Positions 36,945 through 45,418 of a stretch of DNA of 64,000 nucleotides are shown piece by piece. This DNA is from Ruminococcus hominis (GTDB taxonomy: Bacteria; Bacillota; Clostridia; Lachnospirales; Lachnospiraceae), in the NCBI RefSeq assembly GCF_014287355.1, contig NZ_JACOPE010000001.1:2046001-2110000 (forward strand). The letters are read 5' to 3'. The notes under the pieces were generated by a model. That model worked only from the letters and a program-made list of their open reading frames with translations. It had not been told where the DNA came from and ran no database searches. Numbering within the stretch: position 1 is the first letter of the stretch; each line of letters starts with the position of its first letter. Made by a program: the position numbers and the translations under genes.

Positions 36945-37958
36945 CTACTCCTCATTTGAACACTTTCTAAACTCTTCTAGTTTTGCAAGTGCTTTTTTGC
37001 TGTCAATCAATTCTGCCGCCAACTTAATTCCATCTGCAATGCTCTGGACCTTTCCTGCCACATAAAGTGCAGCCCCTGCATTCATCAACACTGCCCTCCT
37101 CTTTGCTCCTGTCTCTTCCCCATTTAAAATGTTTCTCGTGATCACTGCATTTTCTTCCGGGGTTCCGCCTGCCAGCTCCGATTTATCTGCACTTTTGAAT
37201 CCAAAATCTTCCGGTTTAATCACATATGTTTTGAACTCTCCATTTTTCACTTCACAAACTGTTGTCGGGGCACAGCTTGAAATTTCATCCAACTGATCTT
37301 GTCCATATACAACCAACGCATTTTTCACTCCGAGATTTTCAAGCACTCTTGCAAGAGGTTCTACCAATGCTTCTTCATATACTCCCATCACCTGCATATT
37401 CGCTCCTGCCGGATTTGCAAGTGGTCCTAAAATATTGAAAATAGTTCGGATTCCCAATTCTTTCCTAATTGGTGCAACATATTTCATTGCAATGTGGTAA
37501 TTTTGTGCAAATAGAAAACAAATATTAATTTTTTCCAGAAGCTCTGCACTTTTCTCTGGTGGAATTGTTATCTTAACACCAAGAGCTTCCAGCACATCTG
37601 CTGCTCCGCATTTACTTGATGCTGCACGATTTCCGTGTTTTGCAACCGGAATCCCGGCTGCTGCTACCACGATTGAAGATGTTGTTGAAATGTTAAATGA
37701 ATTTGCTCCGTCACCACCGGTTCCAACGATTTCCAATGCATCTACATTGTGAAGTAACTTGACGCAATGTGCTCGCATAGCTGCTGCAGATGCTGTGATT
37801 TCATCAATCGTTTCACCTTTCATACTAAGCGCCGTCAGATAAGCACTTTTTTGCACATCACTTGCTTCCCCTCCCATAATTTCATCCATTACAGTATATG
37901 CCTCGTCATAAGTCAGGTTTTCTTTTTTTGCCAGTTTCATAATTGCTTCTCGGATCAT
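36945..37958 (-). CDS. trpD: Anthranilate phosphoribosyltransferase
   Basis: Attaches phosphoribose (from PRPP) to anthranilate. The 337-aa protein shows the helical N domain with [27 protein letters not shown], and the PRPP loop [26 protein letters not shown] near residue 80. [22 protein letters not shown] and the Mg2+ site in [15 protein letters not shown] follow. It is separate from trpG, unlike the fused enterobacterial gene. Confidence 0.97.
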   Translation of the reverse strand: MIREAIMKLAKKENLTYDEAYTVMDEIMGGEASDVQKSAYLTALSMKGETIDEITASAAAMRAHCVKLLHNVDALEIVGTGGDGANSFNISTTSSIVVAAAGIPVAKHGNRAASSKCGAADVLEALGVKITIPPEKSAELLEKINICFLFAQNYHIAMKYVAPIRKELGIRTIFNILGPLANPAGANMQVMGVYEEALVEPLARVLENLGVKNALVVYGQDQLDEISSCAPTTVCEVKNGEFKTYVIKPEDFGFKSADKSELAGGTPEENAVITRNILNGEETGAKRRAVLMNAGAALYVAGKVQSIADGIKLAAELIDSKKALAKLEEFRKCSNEE

Positions 37959-37975
37959 GTCGTATCCCTCTCTTT

Positions 37976-38542
37976 CTATTTCTTCAAAAAATTATGTATC
38001 ATCTGTTTTCCATCCGGTGTCAGTATAGATTCCGGATGAAACTGTAACCCATAAACAGGATATCTTTTATGTTCCACTGCCATCACTTCACCGTCTCTGG
38101 TCTGTGCTGTGATCAGAAGTTCATCCGGCAATGTTTCTTTTTTTGCCGCCAGAGAATGATATCTTGCAACCGGAATCTGTTGCGGTATATCCTGAAATAT
38201 TTTGCTTTTCGTATCTATTTTTGTAAGCGAAGTTTTTCCATGCATCAATTCTTTTGCATAAGATACGGTTGCCCCGAACGCTTCACAAATTGCCTGATGT
38301 CCAAGACATACCCCCAGAATTGGGATTTCTCCGGCAAATGTTTTCACAACATCGATACAGCATCCTGCATCTTTTGGCTTTCCCGGTCCCGGAGATAACA
38401 CAATATAGTCTGGGGACATTTCCCGGATTTCTTCGATTGTTTTCTCGTCATTTCGAATCACCTTGATATCTGGATTTTCTGAACCAATCAGCTGATACAA
38501 ATTATATGAAAAGCTGTCGTAATTATCAATTAGTAAAATCAT
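37976..38542 (-). CDS. trpG: Anthranilate synthase glutamine amidotransferase component
   Basis: Supplies ammonia to TrpE. The 188-aa class I amidotransferase starts [20 protein letters not shown]. It has the oxyanion-loop [11 protein letters not shown], the nucleophile Cys in [12 protein letters not shown], and the His-Glu pair in LQFHPESI near the C terminus. The frame extends 21 codons upstream inside trpE. The ATG at 38542 overlaps the trpE stop (ATGA) and has AAAGGGG upstream, so it is the start. It may also serve PabB, as in some Firmicutes, but no pabB is seen here. Confidence 0.96.
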   Translation of the reverse strand: MILLIDNYDSFSYNLYQLIGSENPDIKVIRNDEKTIEEIREMSPDYIVLSPGPGKPKDAGCCIDVVKTFAGEIPILGVCLGHQAICEAFGATVSYAKELMHGKTSLTKIDTKSKIFQDIPQQIPVARYHSLAAKKETLPDELLITAQTRDGEVMAVEHKRYPVYGLQFHPESILTPDGKQMIHNFLKK

Positions 38543-40047
38543 GCTTCCATCCCCTTTCCTGCCTGTTCGATTGCCTTTGTCACTGCTTTTGCTTTGTTGA
38601 TACATTCCTGATATTCATTTTCCGGAATGCTGTCAGCAACAATTCCTGCACCGGAACACACATAAACTACATTTTCTTTTGCATATGCCATGCGGATTGC
38701 AATACACGTATCTACATTTCCTGTAAAATCAATATATCCGACTGCGCCTCCGTAAATACCTCGCTTGCAATCCTCTAATTCATTGATAATCTCGCATGCC
38801 CGAATCTTTGGAGCCCCGGACAACGTTCCTGCCGGAAGGATGGCATCGATTGTGTCTCCGAAATCTTTGTCTTCTCGAATCTGTCCTTTCACGGTTGAAC
38901 CGATATGCATTACATGCGAGAACCGTTCAATCTGCATATATTTCTCCACTTCGACCGTTCCAATCTGACTGATTTTTCCAATGTCATTTCTCCCTAAATC
39001 TACAAGCATGTTGTGTTCTGCAAGTTCTTTCTCATCTGCAAGAAGTTCTTTCTCCAATTCCTGGTCTTCTTCGTAAGTGTTACCTCTTTTTCTCGTCCCT
39101 GCCAATGGGAATGTATGTAACGTGCCGCCCTCTAATTTAGCAAGTGTCTCCGGAGATGCTCCTGCAATCTCGATGTCATTGCTTGAGAAATAAAACATAT
39201 ATGGTGACGGATTTGTCGTTCGAAGTACCCGGTACACATCCAAAATACTTCCTTCTATTTTTGCCTTCAAACGATTGGCAAGCACTACCTGAAAGATATC
39301 CCCCTCATAAATATAACGCTTTGCTTTTTCCACCATTTCGCAATATTTTTCTTTCGAAAAGCGAGGCGTAAATTCACTCTTTAGCTTAAGTGGAACATGT
39401 GGTGCATAATCATGGGCTTCAATCAGTTCTTTTATTTTGACAAGTCGTTGTTTTGCCTCTTCATATGCCATATCTAACGCTTCTTTTGACTTTACGTTTC
39501 CGTCCTCTTCTGTCAGTGGCATATTTACGATTAAAATGATCTTCTGCTGCAAATGGTCAAATGCAATGACCTGGTCAAATAACATCAAATCCATATCACG
39601 AAAATGTGCGTCATCCTGTGCATCCAGATTCAAAGTTGGCTCTACATATTTGATATAGTCATATGAAAAATATCCGATCAGGCCGCCTGTAAATGTAGGT
39701 AATCCTTCGATTTGTGGAGCTTTATGCTTTTCTATCACTTCACGAATGTATTTCCCCGGATGATTTGCCTGTGCTTCTGTCACCGTTTTATTTTTTATTC
39801 GAATCTGTCCATTTCTGCAACTGATTTCCATCGTTGGTTCAAACCCAAGAAAACTATATCTGCCCCATTGCTTCGCATCCTCTGCGCTTTCAAACATATA
39901 ACAATGGTCACTTACTTTTTTCAACACCCTAAGAACCCCTATTGGCGTATACATGTCTGAGTACATCTCAATGCTGACCGGAATTGTTCTGTATTTTCCG
40001 GTTTGTGCGTATTGTTTGATTGTCTGTAAATCTGGATAAGTATTCAT
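38539..40047 (-). CDS. trpE: Anthranilate synthase component I
   Basis: Converts chorismate (from the shikimate path) and ammonia to anthranilate. The 502-aa protein has the feedback-site N-terminal region (SIEMYSDMYTPIGVLRVL, LLES-like MFESAEDAKQWGRYSFLG). The catalytic domain includes FQVVLANRLKAKIEGS, NPSPYMFYF, SPETLAKLEGG and PLAGTRKRG, with GRNDIGKIS, LPAGTLSGAPKIRA and CIAIRMAYA toward the end. GGAAGGAG lies 6 nt before the ATG. First gene of the operon, behind the T-box leader. Confidence 0.97.
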   Translation of the reverse strand: MNTYPDLQTIKQYAQTGKYRTIPVSIEMYSDMYTPIGVLRVLKKVSDHCYMFESAEDAKQWGRYSFLGFEPTMEISCRNGQIRIKNKTVTEAQANHPGKYIREVIEKHKAPQIEGLPTFTGGLIGYFSYDYIKYVEPTLNLDAQDDAHFRDMDLMLFDQVIAFDHLQQKIILIVNMPLTEEDGNVKSKEALDMAYEEAKQRLVKIKELIEAHDYAPHVPLKLKSEFTPRFSKEKYCEMVEKAKRYIYEGDIFQVVLANRLKAKIEGSILDVYRVLRTTNPSPYMFYFSSNDIEIAGASPETLAKLEGGTLHTFPLAGTRKRGNTYEEDQELEKELLADEKELAEHNMLVDLGRNDIGKISQIGTVEVEKYMQIERFSHVMHIGSTVKGQIREDKDFGDTIDAILPAGTLSGAPKIRACEIINELEDCKRGIYGGAVGYIDFTGNVDTCIAIRMAYAKENVVYVCSGAGIVADSIPENEYQECINKAKAVTKAIEQAGKGMEA

Positions 40048-40068
40048 ATAAACTCCTTCCTACAAGGA

Positions 40069-40422
40069 AATCCGCCCTTGACAGCATACACATTCTATCT
40101 GTATATACTGTCAAGGGCGGATTAAAATTCTAATTCGCGGTGCCACCTTGATTCACTGAAAAAATCTTGTCTGTCGAATATAACAAATTTTATTATCTAC
40201 TTCGTTTTAATTCTTTCAGTGCACTTAGCAAGATACTAACATATCTCCGACAACTAACGTGTGTCTTCACGTCATACCATACTCGAATCGAAAGATTCTT
40301 TCCCGTATGCCCTCTGCGGTCCATTTAACACTCTGCGTTTTACCCGGCTCTCACCTTCCCGGACTCTCTGTGAATGCACGATGTGCTGTTATCTCCGCTT
40401 CAACGGTTTACTCTGTTAAATT
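40069..40422 (-). promoter_or_regulatory. Tryptophan T-box leader of the trp operon
   Basis: Leader RNA of about 350 nt on the minus strand. The T-box core AAGGTGGCACCGCG is at 40136-40149. Stem I carries AGAGAGTCCGGG and the distal-loop motif GGTGAGAGCC near 40345-40375. The specifier lies after GTTAAA and reads UGG (complement at 40321-40323) followed by A, so the cognate tRNA is tRNA-Trp. The terminator is a 16-bp perfect stem (AATCCGCCCTTGACAG and complement, 40069-40123). Its U-tail is weak (AUUUCC). Uncharged tRNA-Trp is predicted to favour the antiterminator and allow trpE-A transcription. It accounts for the gene-free stretch 40048-40497. Confidence 0.95.
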
Positions 40423-40428
40423 GTTTTT

Positions 40429-40457
40429 ATTATAAACATAGTGATTGAGTATGTCAA
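40429..40457 (-). promoter_or_regulatory. trp operon promoter
   Basis: Minus-strand TTGACA (40452-40457) and TATAAT (40429-40434) match consensus, with a 17-bp spacer. Upstream A-tracts identical to those before yceD (see 20396-20423) look like an UP element. The predicted start is near 40422, at the head of the T-box leader. Confidence 0.92.
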
Positions 40458-40497
40458 TCATTTTTTTATTTTTTTATAAATTTTTTCAGTATGATTT

Positions 40498-42486
40498 TTA
40501 CATCGTTAGTTTCCGATAATTTTCTACATTACCGTAATCTTTATGAATTCCATCATCTTCATATAGTGTATATTGTGCACCTTCGAATCCAATCATTTTC
40601 AAATTTTCTGTATCCAGCTCTGCCACAGATTCAGCTGTTTCTGCCAATGGAATGCATTTTCCACTTCGGATAAATAATGGCACTTCATTTAATGCAACCT
40701 CAACATAATGATTGCCTTTTTCCAAAATTTCTTCCAAAATTGTTCCGTCTGGTAAGAATTTGACAAACTTCATTGTCTCTGGAAGATAAACATAACGGCC
40801 TCGTGCATTCTGTTCGTAAACCGGTGCAATCATAATCTCATTTCCAAGCATTAACTGATCTTCTACACGAACAGCCCTCTTATCCTTTGGATATTCAAAC
40901 GCCAATGGCTTAAAATACATATCGTCATTCAATGCAGCTTTCATATATTCACTGTACAAATATGGAATCAGACGATATCTGACACCTATTACATGCTGAA
41001 AATCTTCAATCTGCTCAAATTGATAACATTCCTGCTCTCTTGTGCCCTTTGCCGCATGATCGCGCATCAATGGTGTAAAGACACCTAATGCAAGGTGACG
41101 TAACAGCAAATCTCTTGTTGTATCTGCTCCAAATCCACCGAGGTCTGCTCCTGTATACAAGAAACCACACATATTCAAGGACGGCATCATTTTCAAATTT
41201 AACAAAATGTGTGACCACCAGGATTTGTTATCTCCTGTCCATATTCCACCATAGCGATGCATGCCCACATACGAAGAACGCGAGAACATAAGAAAACGTT
41301 TCTCAGGATCAATCCGTTCAAATGCTTCTCCTGCTGCTCTAGTCATATTATACCCAAACAGATTGTGCACTTTGTCATGACGCACTTTCTTTCCATTTAC
41401 AAGATGATAAAATCTACGGTAATCCTCATGATTATTTGCAAGTCCAAATAATTTTCCACCTACTTCCCACAAGTTCACCTTGCCTTCTTCATCATCTGCA
41501 AATCGTCTTGCAACCTCCTTTGCTTCGGCAAGCCCTTCTTTTGAGTAGAAAATAGACGGCTCATTCATATCATTCCAAAAACCTTCAATTCCCTGCTCTG
41601 TCAAAAAACGATACTGGTCTCCAAACCATTTTCTTGCATCTGCATTCAATACATCTGGGAAATGTGTATCTCCCGGCCAAACTGCTGCCACAAAATCACT
41701 TCCGTCTTCGCGTTTGCAGAAGTATTGTTTTTCCACACCTTCTTCATAAATCGAATATCCATCTTCGACTTTAACACCTGCATCAATAATCGGTATCAAG
41801 CGAATATTTTTATCTTTCATTTCCTGTACAAATCCCGGGAAATCTTTAAAGTTTTCCTCATTTAATGTAAAATCTTTAAAATCCTGCATGTAATCAATAT
41901 CCATATATATCATATCCAATGGAATATGATTCTCACGATATTTTGCTGCCACTTCACAAAAATCTTCTTTTGTCTCATATCCCCATCTGCTCTGTCCGAA
42001 TCCAAACGCAAATTTAGGTGGGATATAACTACGTCCGATTGCTTTGCGGAACTGTTTTACAATATCGTATGCATTTTCTCCTTCAAATACATACAAATTC
42101 AAATCCGCATTTTCACAGGATACTTTCATTGTATCCATTCGTGTATATCCAATATCAAATGTCAATGTTGACGGATAATCAAAGAACATTCCAAATGTCT
42201 GCTTGCCGCTCACAATAATAAAATTATGTGCCGCATATAAAGAACGTTTATCTTCTGTATGTTCCGGGTCATCTGAACAGTCACTGATATAACAATATCC
42301 TCTCTTATTAATTCCTCGATTTGCCTCACCAAGACCATAAACGATATCATCTTCATCCATAATATAAGTAAATACAAATCCTTCTTTCTGTGAAATAGTT
42401 CCGTACTTTGGATTTCCTTTTGTTGCATCAACCTTCTCTACGATTGCTTCTGTGTCAAATGGATTTCCATATTCATAACGCTTCAT
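40498..42486 (-). CDS. GH31 alpha-glucosidase, close to Ruminococcus obeum Ro-alphaG1
   Basis: A 662-aa intracellular (no signal peptide) glycoside hydrolase family 31 enzyme that releases glucose from alpha-linked oligosaccharides. The catalytic nucleophile is D306 in GFWNDMNEP and the acid/base is D419 in WTGDNKSWW. HNLFGYNMTRAAGEAF and RDHAAKGTREQE are substrate-site segments. From memory it is highly similar to the structurally studied R. obeum enzyme, in which a tryptophan (W169) favours alpha-1,6 bonds (isomaltose). Here W168 in SRWGY holds that place, so isomaltose preference is inferred. It is divergent from the araC-type gene at 42659. The ATG has GGGAGGAAT upstream. Confidence 0.93.
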   Translation of the reverse strand: MKRYEYGNPFDTEAIVEKVDATKGNPKYGTISQKEGFVFTYIMDEDDIVYGLGEANRGINKRGYCYISDCSDDPEHTEDKRSLYAAHNFIIVSGKQTFGMFFDYPSTLTFDIGYTRMDTMKVSCENADLNLYVFEGENAYDIVKQFRKAIGRSYIPPKFAFGFGQSRWGYETKEDFCEVAAKYRENHIPLDMIYMDIDYMQDFKDFTLNEENFKDFPGFVQEMKDKNIRLIPIIDAGVKVEDGYSIYEEGVEKQYFCKREDGSDFVAAVWPGDTHFPDVLNADARKWFGDQYRFLTEQGIEGFWNDMNEPSIFYSKEGLAEAKEVARRFADDEEGKVNLWEVGGKLFGLANNHEDYRRFYHLVNGKKVRHDKVHNLFGYNMTRAAGEAFERIDPEKRFLMFSRSSYVGMHRYGGIWTGDNKSWWSHILLNLKMMPSLNMCGFLYTGADLGGFGADTTRDLLLRHLALGVFTPLMRDHAAKGTREQECYQFEQIEDFQHVIGVRYRLIPYLYSEYMKAALNDDMYFKPLAFEYPKDKRAVRVEDQLMLGNEIMIAPVYEQNARGRYVYLPETMKFVKFLPDGTILEEILEKGNHYVEVALNEVPLFIRSGKCIPLAETAESVAELDTENLKMIGFEGAQYTLYEDDGIHKDYGNVENYRKLTM

Positions 42487-42658
42487 TTTGATTCCTCCCT
42501 GTTTTTTTCGTCACTTATCTGATAAATACCTGTTTCATAATCACAGTATATCGTTATGAATTTGATATTTCTTGCAATATCCGCTATAATTATAACACAA
42601 TATTGACTTTTTATAGATGTTATAAATTTAATTGATACATTTGAAAGGACTTTGATTT

Positions 42659-43564
42659 ATGTATAATAAAACTTATCTCGATACTTCCTTAAAGGAACAT
42701 GCAACTCACGGAACCAAAAAGCATCCTATGATCGGACTCCACTTTGAATCAGGAAACAACTCATTTTATCCAAATCATTTCTTTGTGGAGCGCCACTGGC
42801 ATCACACAATAGAAATCATCTTAATCCTCAAAGGAAGTTATGAATTTGAAATCAATCTGGAGCAATATATATTAAACGAAGGTGATATTGCTTTTTTAAA
42901 TAGTGGGGATTTACATCAAATCACCGGGTTAAAAAAAGGCACCATACACGACGTATTCATTTTCAATCCTGAGCTTTTGGCTTTTCAATATTCTGATGCA
43001 TTGCAAACAGATATCCTGCAGCCATTTATAAACCACGATAATATTTTTCCTCACGTATTACACCCAAATGATGCTCTTTATCCTGTGCTTTATCCACGGA
43101 TTCAAAAAATTTTGCATGATTCTCTCTTGCAAACTGAGAATTGGTATATCTCCTGTAAATTGCAGTTATTGGAATTGATGAGCACGATGTATTTGCATCA
43201 TTTTTTTCTTCAGAAAAATGATACACTTTCATCCTCTGACCGCCAGAAAATTGCACGCTACAAAAAACTTGTTTCCTATATGGAGTTGCATTATCCTGAA
43301 CATATTTCTTTAGATAACCTTGCTGAAATCGCAGAATGTAACAGCCAATACCTATGCCGTTTTTTCAAAGATATCACCGGTATGCCGCCAATGAAATACC
43401 TGATTCAATACCGTATCGAACAAGCTTGTGAAATGTTGCGAGATACTACTAAGAGCGTACTGGAGATTAGTTTGGACTGCGGATTTGAAAATGTAAGTTA
43501 TTTTATTCGAAAATTTAAAGAGCTGAAAGGATCTACGCCTCAAAAGTATCGACAACTTCAATGA
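42659..43564 (+). CDS. AraC family transcriptional regulator
   Basis: A 301-aa regulator. The N-terminal half is a cupin sensor (ERHWHHTIEIILILKGSYEFEINLEQYILNEGDIAFLNSGDLHQI), where histidines may contact ligand or metal. The C-terminal half has two AraC helix-turn-helix motifs: ISLDNLAEIAECNSQYLCRFFKDITGMPPMKYL and VLEISLDCGFENVSYFIRKFKELKGSTPQKYR. It is divergent from GH31, with 172 bp between them, so it probably senses a sugar and activates the glucosidase gene. AAAGGA lies about 10 nt before the ATG. No clear paired -35/-10 could be set in the intergenic region. Confidence 0.9.
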   Translation: MYNKTYLDTSLKEHATHGTKKHPMIGLHFESGNNSFYPNHFFVERHWHHTIEIILILKGSYEFEINLEQYILNEGDIAFLNSGDLHQITGLKKGTIHDVFIFNPELLAFQYSDALQTDILQPFINHDNIFPHVLHPNDALYPVLYPRIQKILHDSLLQTENWYISCKLQLLELMSTMYLHHFFLQKNDTLSSSDRQKIARYKKLVSYMELHYPEHISLDNLAEIAECNSQYLCRFFKDITGMPPMKYLIQYRIEQACEMLRDTTKSVLEISLDCGFENVSYFIRKFKELKGSTPQKYRQLQ

Positions 43565-43609
43565 CTCCTATCCATTACCATTAATTATATATCAATTATT
43601 TTTAGTATA

Positions 43610-43647
43610 TTGACTTTTTCGCAATAGGTGATATCATAATGATATCA
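43610..43647 (+). promoter_or_regulatory. Promoter with 19-bp perfect palindrome before the SPFH/RHH pair
   Basis: TTGACT (43610-43615) and TATCAT (43632-43637) are 16 bp apart. The palindrome TGATATCATAATGATATCA (43629-43647) has two 9-bp arms around one A and covers the whole -10 box. It would block polymerase if bound by a dimer. The nearby RHH protein is one candidate ligand. Confidence 0.65.
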
Positions 43648-43682
43648 AATAAATTTCATTCTATTTCAAAGGAGGAATCAAC

Positions 43683-44723
43683 ATGAATGAGAAAATATTG
43701 TCAACTAAAAAGAATGGAATGGGAATGCTTCTGCTTTTTTCTTTCCTTTATATGATTGCAATTGCCGGATGTATTTTTTCTGCTATATCCATGGGATTTT
43801 CAGTTACTGCACCTGCTATTACTGTATTGATTATCAGTATTATCTGGCTTAGTATTGGATGGGTTCCATTCCTCGGTCTGAAAGTTCTTAAACCACAGGA
43901 AGCTCTCGTACTTACTCTTTTCGGTAATTATGTGGGTACACTCAAAGAGGCTGGATTCTATTTTGTGAATCCTTTCTGTACAAGTGTAAATCCTGCTTCC
44001 AAAACAAAATTAAGCCAGAGTGGTGATGTTGATAATAACGCAAAGAAAAATGCAAATCTCTCTAACATTTTAGGAATTTCTACAACCGGAACAGCAGAAG
44101 AATCTTCAAGCAAAAAGATTTCTCTCAAGGTTATGACACTCAATAATTCCCGTCAGAAAATTAATGACTGTCTGGGAAATCCAATTGAAATCGGGATTGC
44201 TGTCACATGGCGCGTAGTGGACACAGCGAAAGCTGTTTTCAATGTAGATAATTACAAAGAATACCTTTCCCTGCAATGTGATGGTGCTCTTCGTAATATT
44301 GTCCGCATCTATCCATATGATACTGCACCTGATGTAGATACAACGGGGGATGGTCAGGCAGATGAAGGAAGTCTGCGTGGCTCCAGTGAGATTGTTGCCG
44401 CGAGAATCCGCGAAGAAATTCAGAATAAAGTGTCCGATGCAGGTCTTGAGATTATTGAAGCACGGATCACTTATCTTGCTTACGCTCCTGAAATTGCCGC
44501 TGTTATGCTTCAACGTCAGCAAGCCTCTGCAATCATTGATGCAAGAAAAATGATTGTTGACGGTGCTGTCGGAATGGTTGAAATGGCTCTTAATCAATTA
44601 AATGAAAAAGATGTTGTAGAACTGGATGAAGAACGTAAGGCTGCTATGGTATCTAATCTACTGGTTGTTCTGTGTGGTAACCATGACACCCAACCAATTA
44701 TTAATTCTGGAAGCCTGTATTAA
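43683..44723 (+). CDS. SPFH (band 7/flotillin-like) membrane protein
   Basis: A 346-aa protein with two N-terminal membrane segments (about 13-37 and 41-60). Next comes the SPFH domain ([34 protein letters not shown] to about residue 270) and a helical tail ([34 protein letters not shown]). SPFH proteins form large membrane-attached rings or microdomains; no enzymatic role is implied. A loop D217[11 protein letters not shown]228 resembles a calcium-binding EF-type loop inside the SPFH domain. A serine/asparagine-rich insert (about 110-143) is probably disordered. AAGGAGG is 7 nt before the ATG. It is followed 2 nt after its stop by the RHH gene. Confidence 0.85.
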   Translation: MNEKILSTKKNGMGMLLLFSFLYMIAIAGCIFSAISMGFSVTAPAITVLIISIIWLSIGWVPFLGLKVLKPQEALVLTLFGNYVGTLKEAGFYFVNPFCTSVNPASKTKLSQSGDVDNNAKKNANLSNILGISTTGTAEESSSKKISLKVMTLNNSRQKINDCLGNPIEIGIAVTWRVVDTAKAVFNVDNYKEYLSLQCDGALRNIVRIYPYDTAPDVDTTGDGQADEGSLRGSSEIVAARIREEIQNKVSDAGLEIIEARITYLAYAPEIAAVMLQRQQASAIIDARKMIVDGAVGMVEMALNQLNEKDVVELDEERKAAMVSNLLVVLCGNHDTQPIINSGSLY

Positions 44724-44725
44724 TT

Positions 44726-44935
44726 ATGGCTGAAAAGGATAATAAAAAGAAACAAGTTCCTCTGCGTCTCTCCAACAAATTGTATGACGCAATTGCAGCC
44801 TGGGCAGAAGATGATTTTCGTTCTGTAAATGGTCAGATTGAATATCTTCTGACCGAATGCGTCCGACAACGAAAGAAAAATGGGAAATATGTTTCTGAAC
44901 ATCTGGATGAGCCGATTGATTTAGATATTTCTTAA
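44726..44935 (+). CDS. Small Arc-like ribbon-helix-helix protein
   Basis: A 69-aa protein with a single RHH motif: strand KKQVPLRLS, helix [15 protein letters not shown] and helix [19 protein letters not shown]. An acidic tail ([13 protein letters not shown]) follows. RHH proteins bind DNA as dimers and often repress their own operon. It starts 2 nt after the SPFH stop, so the two are almost certainly co-translated. The usual toxin partner of an RHH antitoxin is absent. An alternative is that it binds the SPFH protein rather than DNA. Confidence 0.78.
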   Translation: MAEKDNKKKQVPLRLSNKLYDAIAAWAEDDFRSVNGQIEYLLTECVRQRKKNGKYVSEHLDEPIDLDIS

Positions 44936-44942
44936 AAAGATA

Positions 44943-45123
44943 GTTTATCTCAGTCGAGAAGACTCCCACCTCTTCAGGTGGTGAGTAATAACAAATTTAT
45001 CTCAGTGGGAGTCCAATCTCCGACTGAGATAAACGCTCCGCGAGGATGCGCAGTGATTCTGATAGGAATATGTCAGCTTCGCTGACCAGAATCACGCGCC
45101 AAGTCTCACGAACGTTCGACTTG
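44943..45123 (+). other. Densely folded non-coding segment with alternative pairings
   Basis: No ORF. Three 10-mers, TTTATCTCAG at 44944 and 44996 (direct) and CTGAGATAAA at 45024 (inverted), permit two folds. In one, GTTTATCTCAGTCG (44943-44956) pairs with 45021-45034 and GACTCCCAC (44961-44969) with GTGGGAGTC (45005-45013). In the other, ACTCCCACCT..AGGTGGTGAGT closes locally (44962-44986) and 44996-45033 forms its own hairpin. Two more hairpins follow: GCGC(A)GTGATTCTG with CAGAATCACGCGC around GTCAGC-TTC-GCTGAC (45048-45099), and CAAGTC/GACTTG (45100-45123). It could be a 3' UTR regulatory RNA, a dispersed repeat, or a remnant end of an IS200/IS605-type element. I do not recognise it. Confidence 0.6.
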
Positions 45124-45140
45124 AATGATATGCAAAATAA

Positions 45141-45164
45141 AAAAGGTCCATTGGACCTTTTTTT
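45141..45164 (+). terminator. Terminator after the SPFH/RHH unit
   Basis: AAAAGGTCC, ATT loop, GGACCTTTT, then further T residues. It follows the folded segment and closes the plus-strand unit. A-rich flanks would let it act on the minus strand too. Confidence 0.82.
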
Positions 45165-45175
45165 CGTATACATAA

Positions 45176-45210
45176 CAATAAAAAGCCTGAGAACAATTAC
45201 TGCTCTCAGG
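45176..45210 (-). terminator. Terminator of tRNA-Leu
   Basis: Minus-strand CCTGAGA (45204-45210) and TCTCAGG (45186-45192) with an 11-nt loop and a following CTTTTTATTG. It lies 11 nt beyond the tRNA 3' end. Confidence 0.8.
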
Positions 45211-45220
45211 TCTTGATTCA

Positions 45221-45303
45221 TGCGGATGGCGGGACTTGAACCCGCACGTAGTCACCTACGCAAGATTTTGAGTCTTGTGCGTCTGCCATTCCGCCACATC
45301 CGC
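45221..45303 (-). tRNA. tRNA-Leu (anticodon CAA)
   Basis: An 83-nt class II tRNA. The acceptor stem pairs GCGGATG with CATCCGC and A73 follows; CCA is not encoded. The anticodon stem-loop is CAAGA-CTCAAAA-TCTTG, giving anticodon CAA, which reads UUG. A short variable arm (GCGTAGGTGACTACGT) and the T arm GCGGGTTCAAGTCCCGC are intact. It has its own promoter and terminator. The window between it and the next gene (45365-45418) is only A/T-rich. Confidence 0.96.
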
Positions 45304-45335
45304 TCGCGGTTCGTATTAACTCCGAACCGAGATTT

Positions 45336-45364
45336 ATATTATCATATGATTTTTACTTTTGCAA
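45336..45364 (-). promoter_or_regulatory. tRNA-Leu promoter
   Basis: Minus-strand TTGCAA (45359-45364) and TAATAT (45336-45341) are 17 bp apart, with A-tracts upstream. It is followed closely by the tRNA 5' end. Confidence 0.7.
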
Positions 45365-45418
45365 TAGTTTTTTTGCAAATTTTTCAAATTTTTTCAAAAA
45401 ATATAAAATTTGTGGATT

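Noticed and set aside
42487..42658. Clear sigma-A promoters for GH31 and araC
   Set aside because: TTGACT and TATAAT-like boxes occur on both strands, but none have correct spacing, so no promoter was called.
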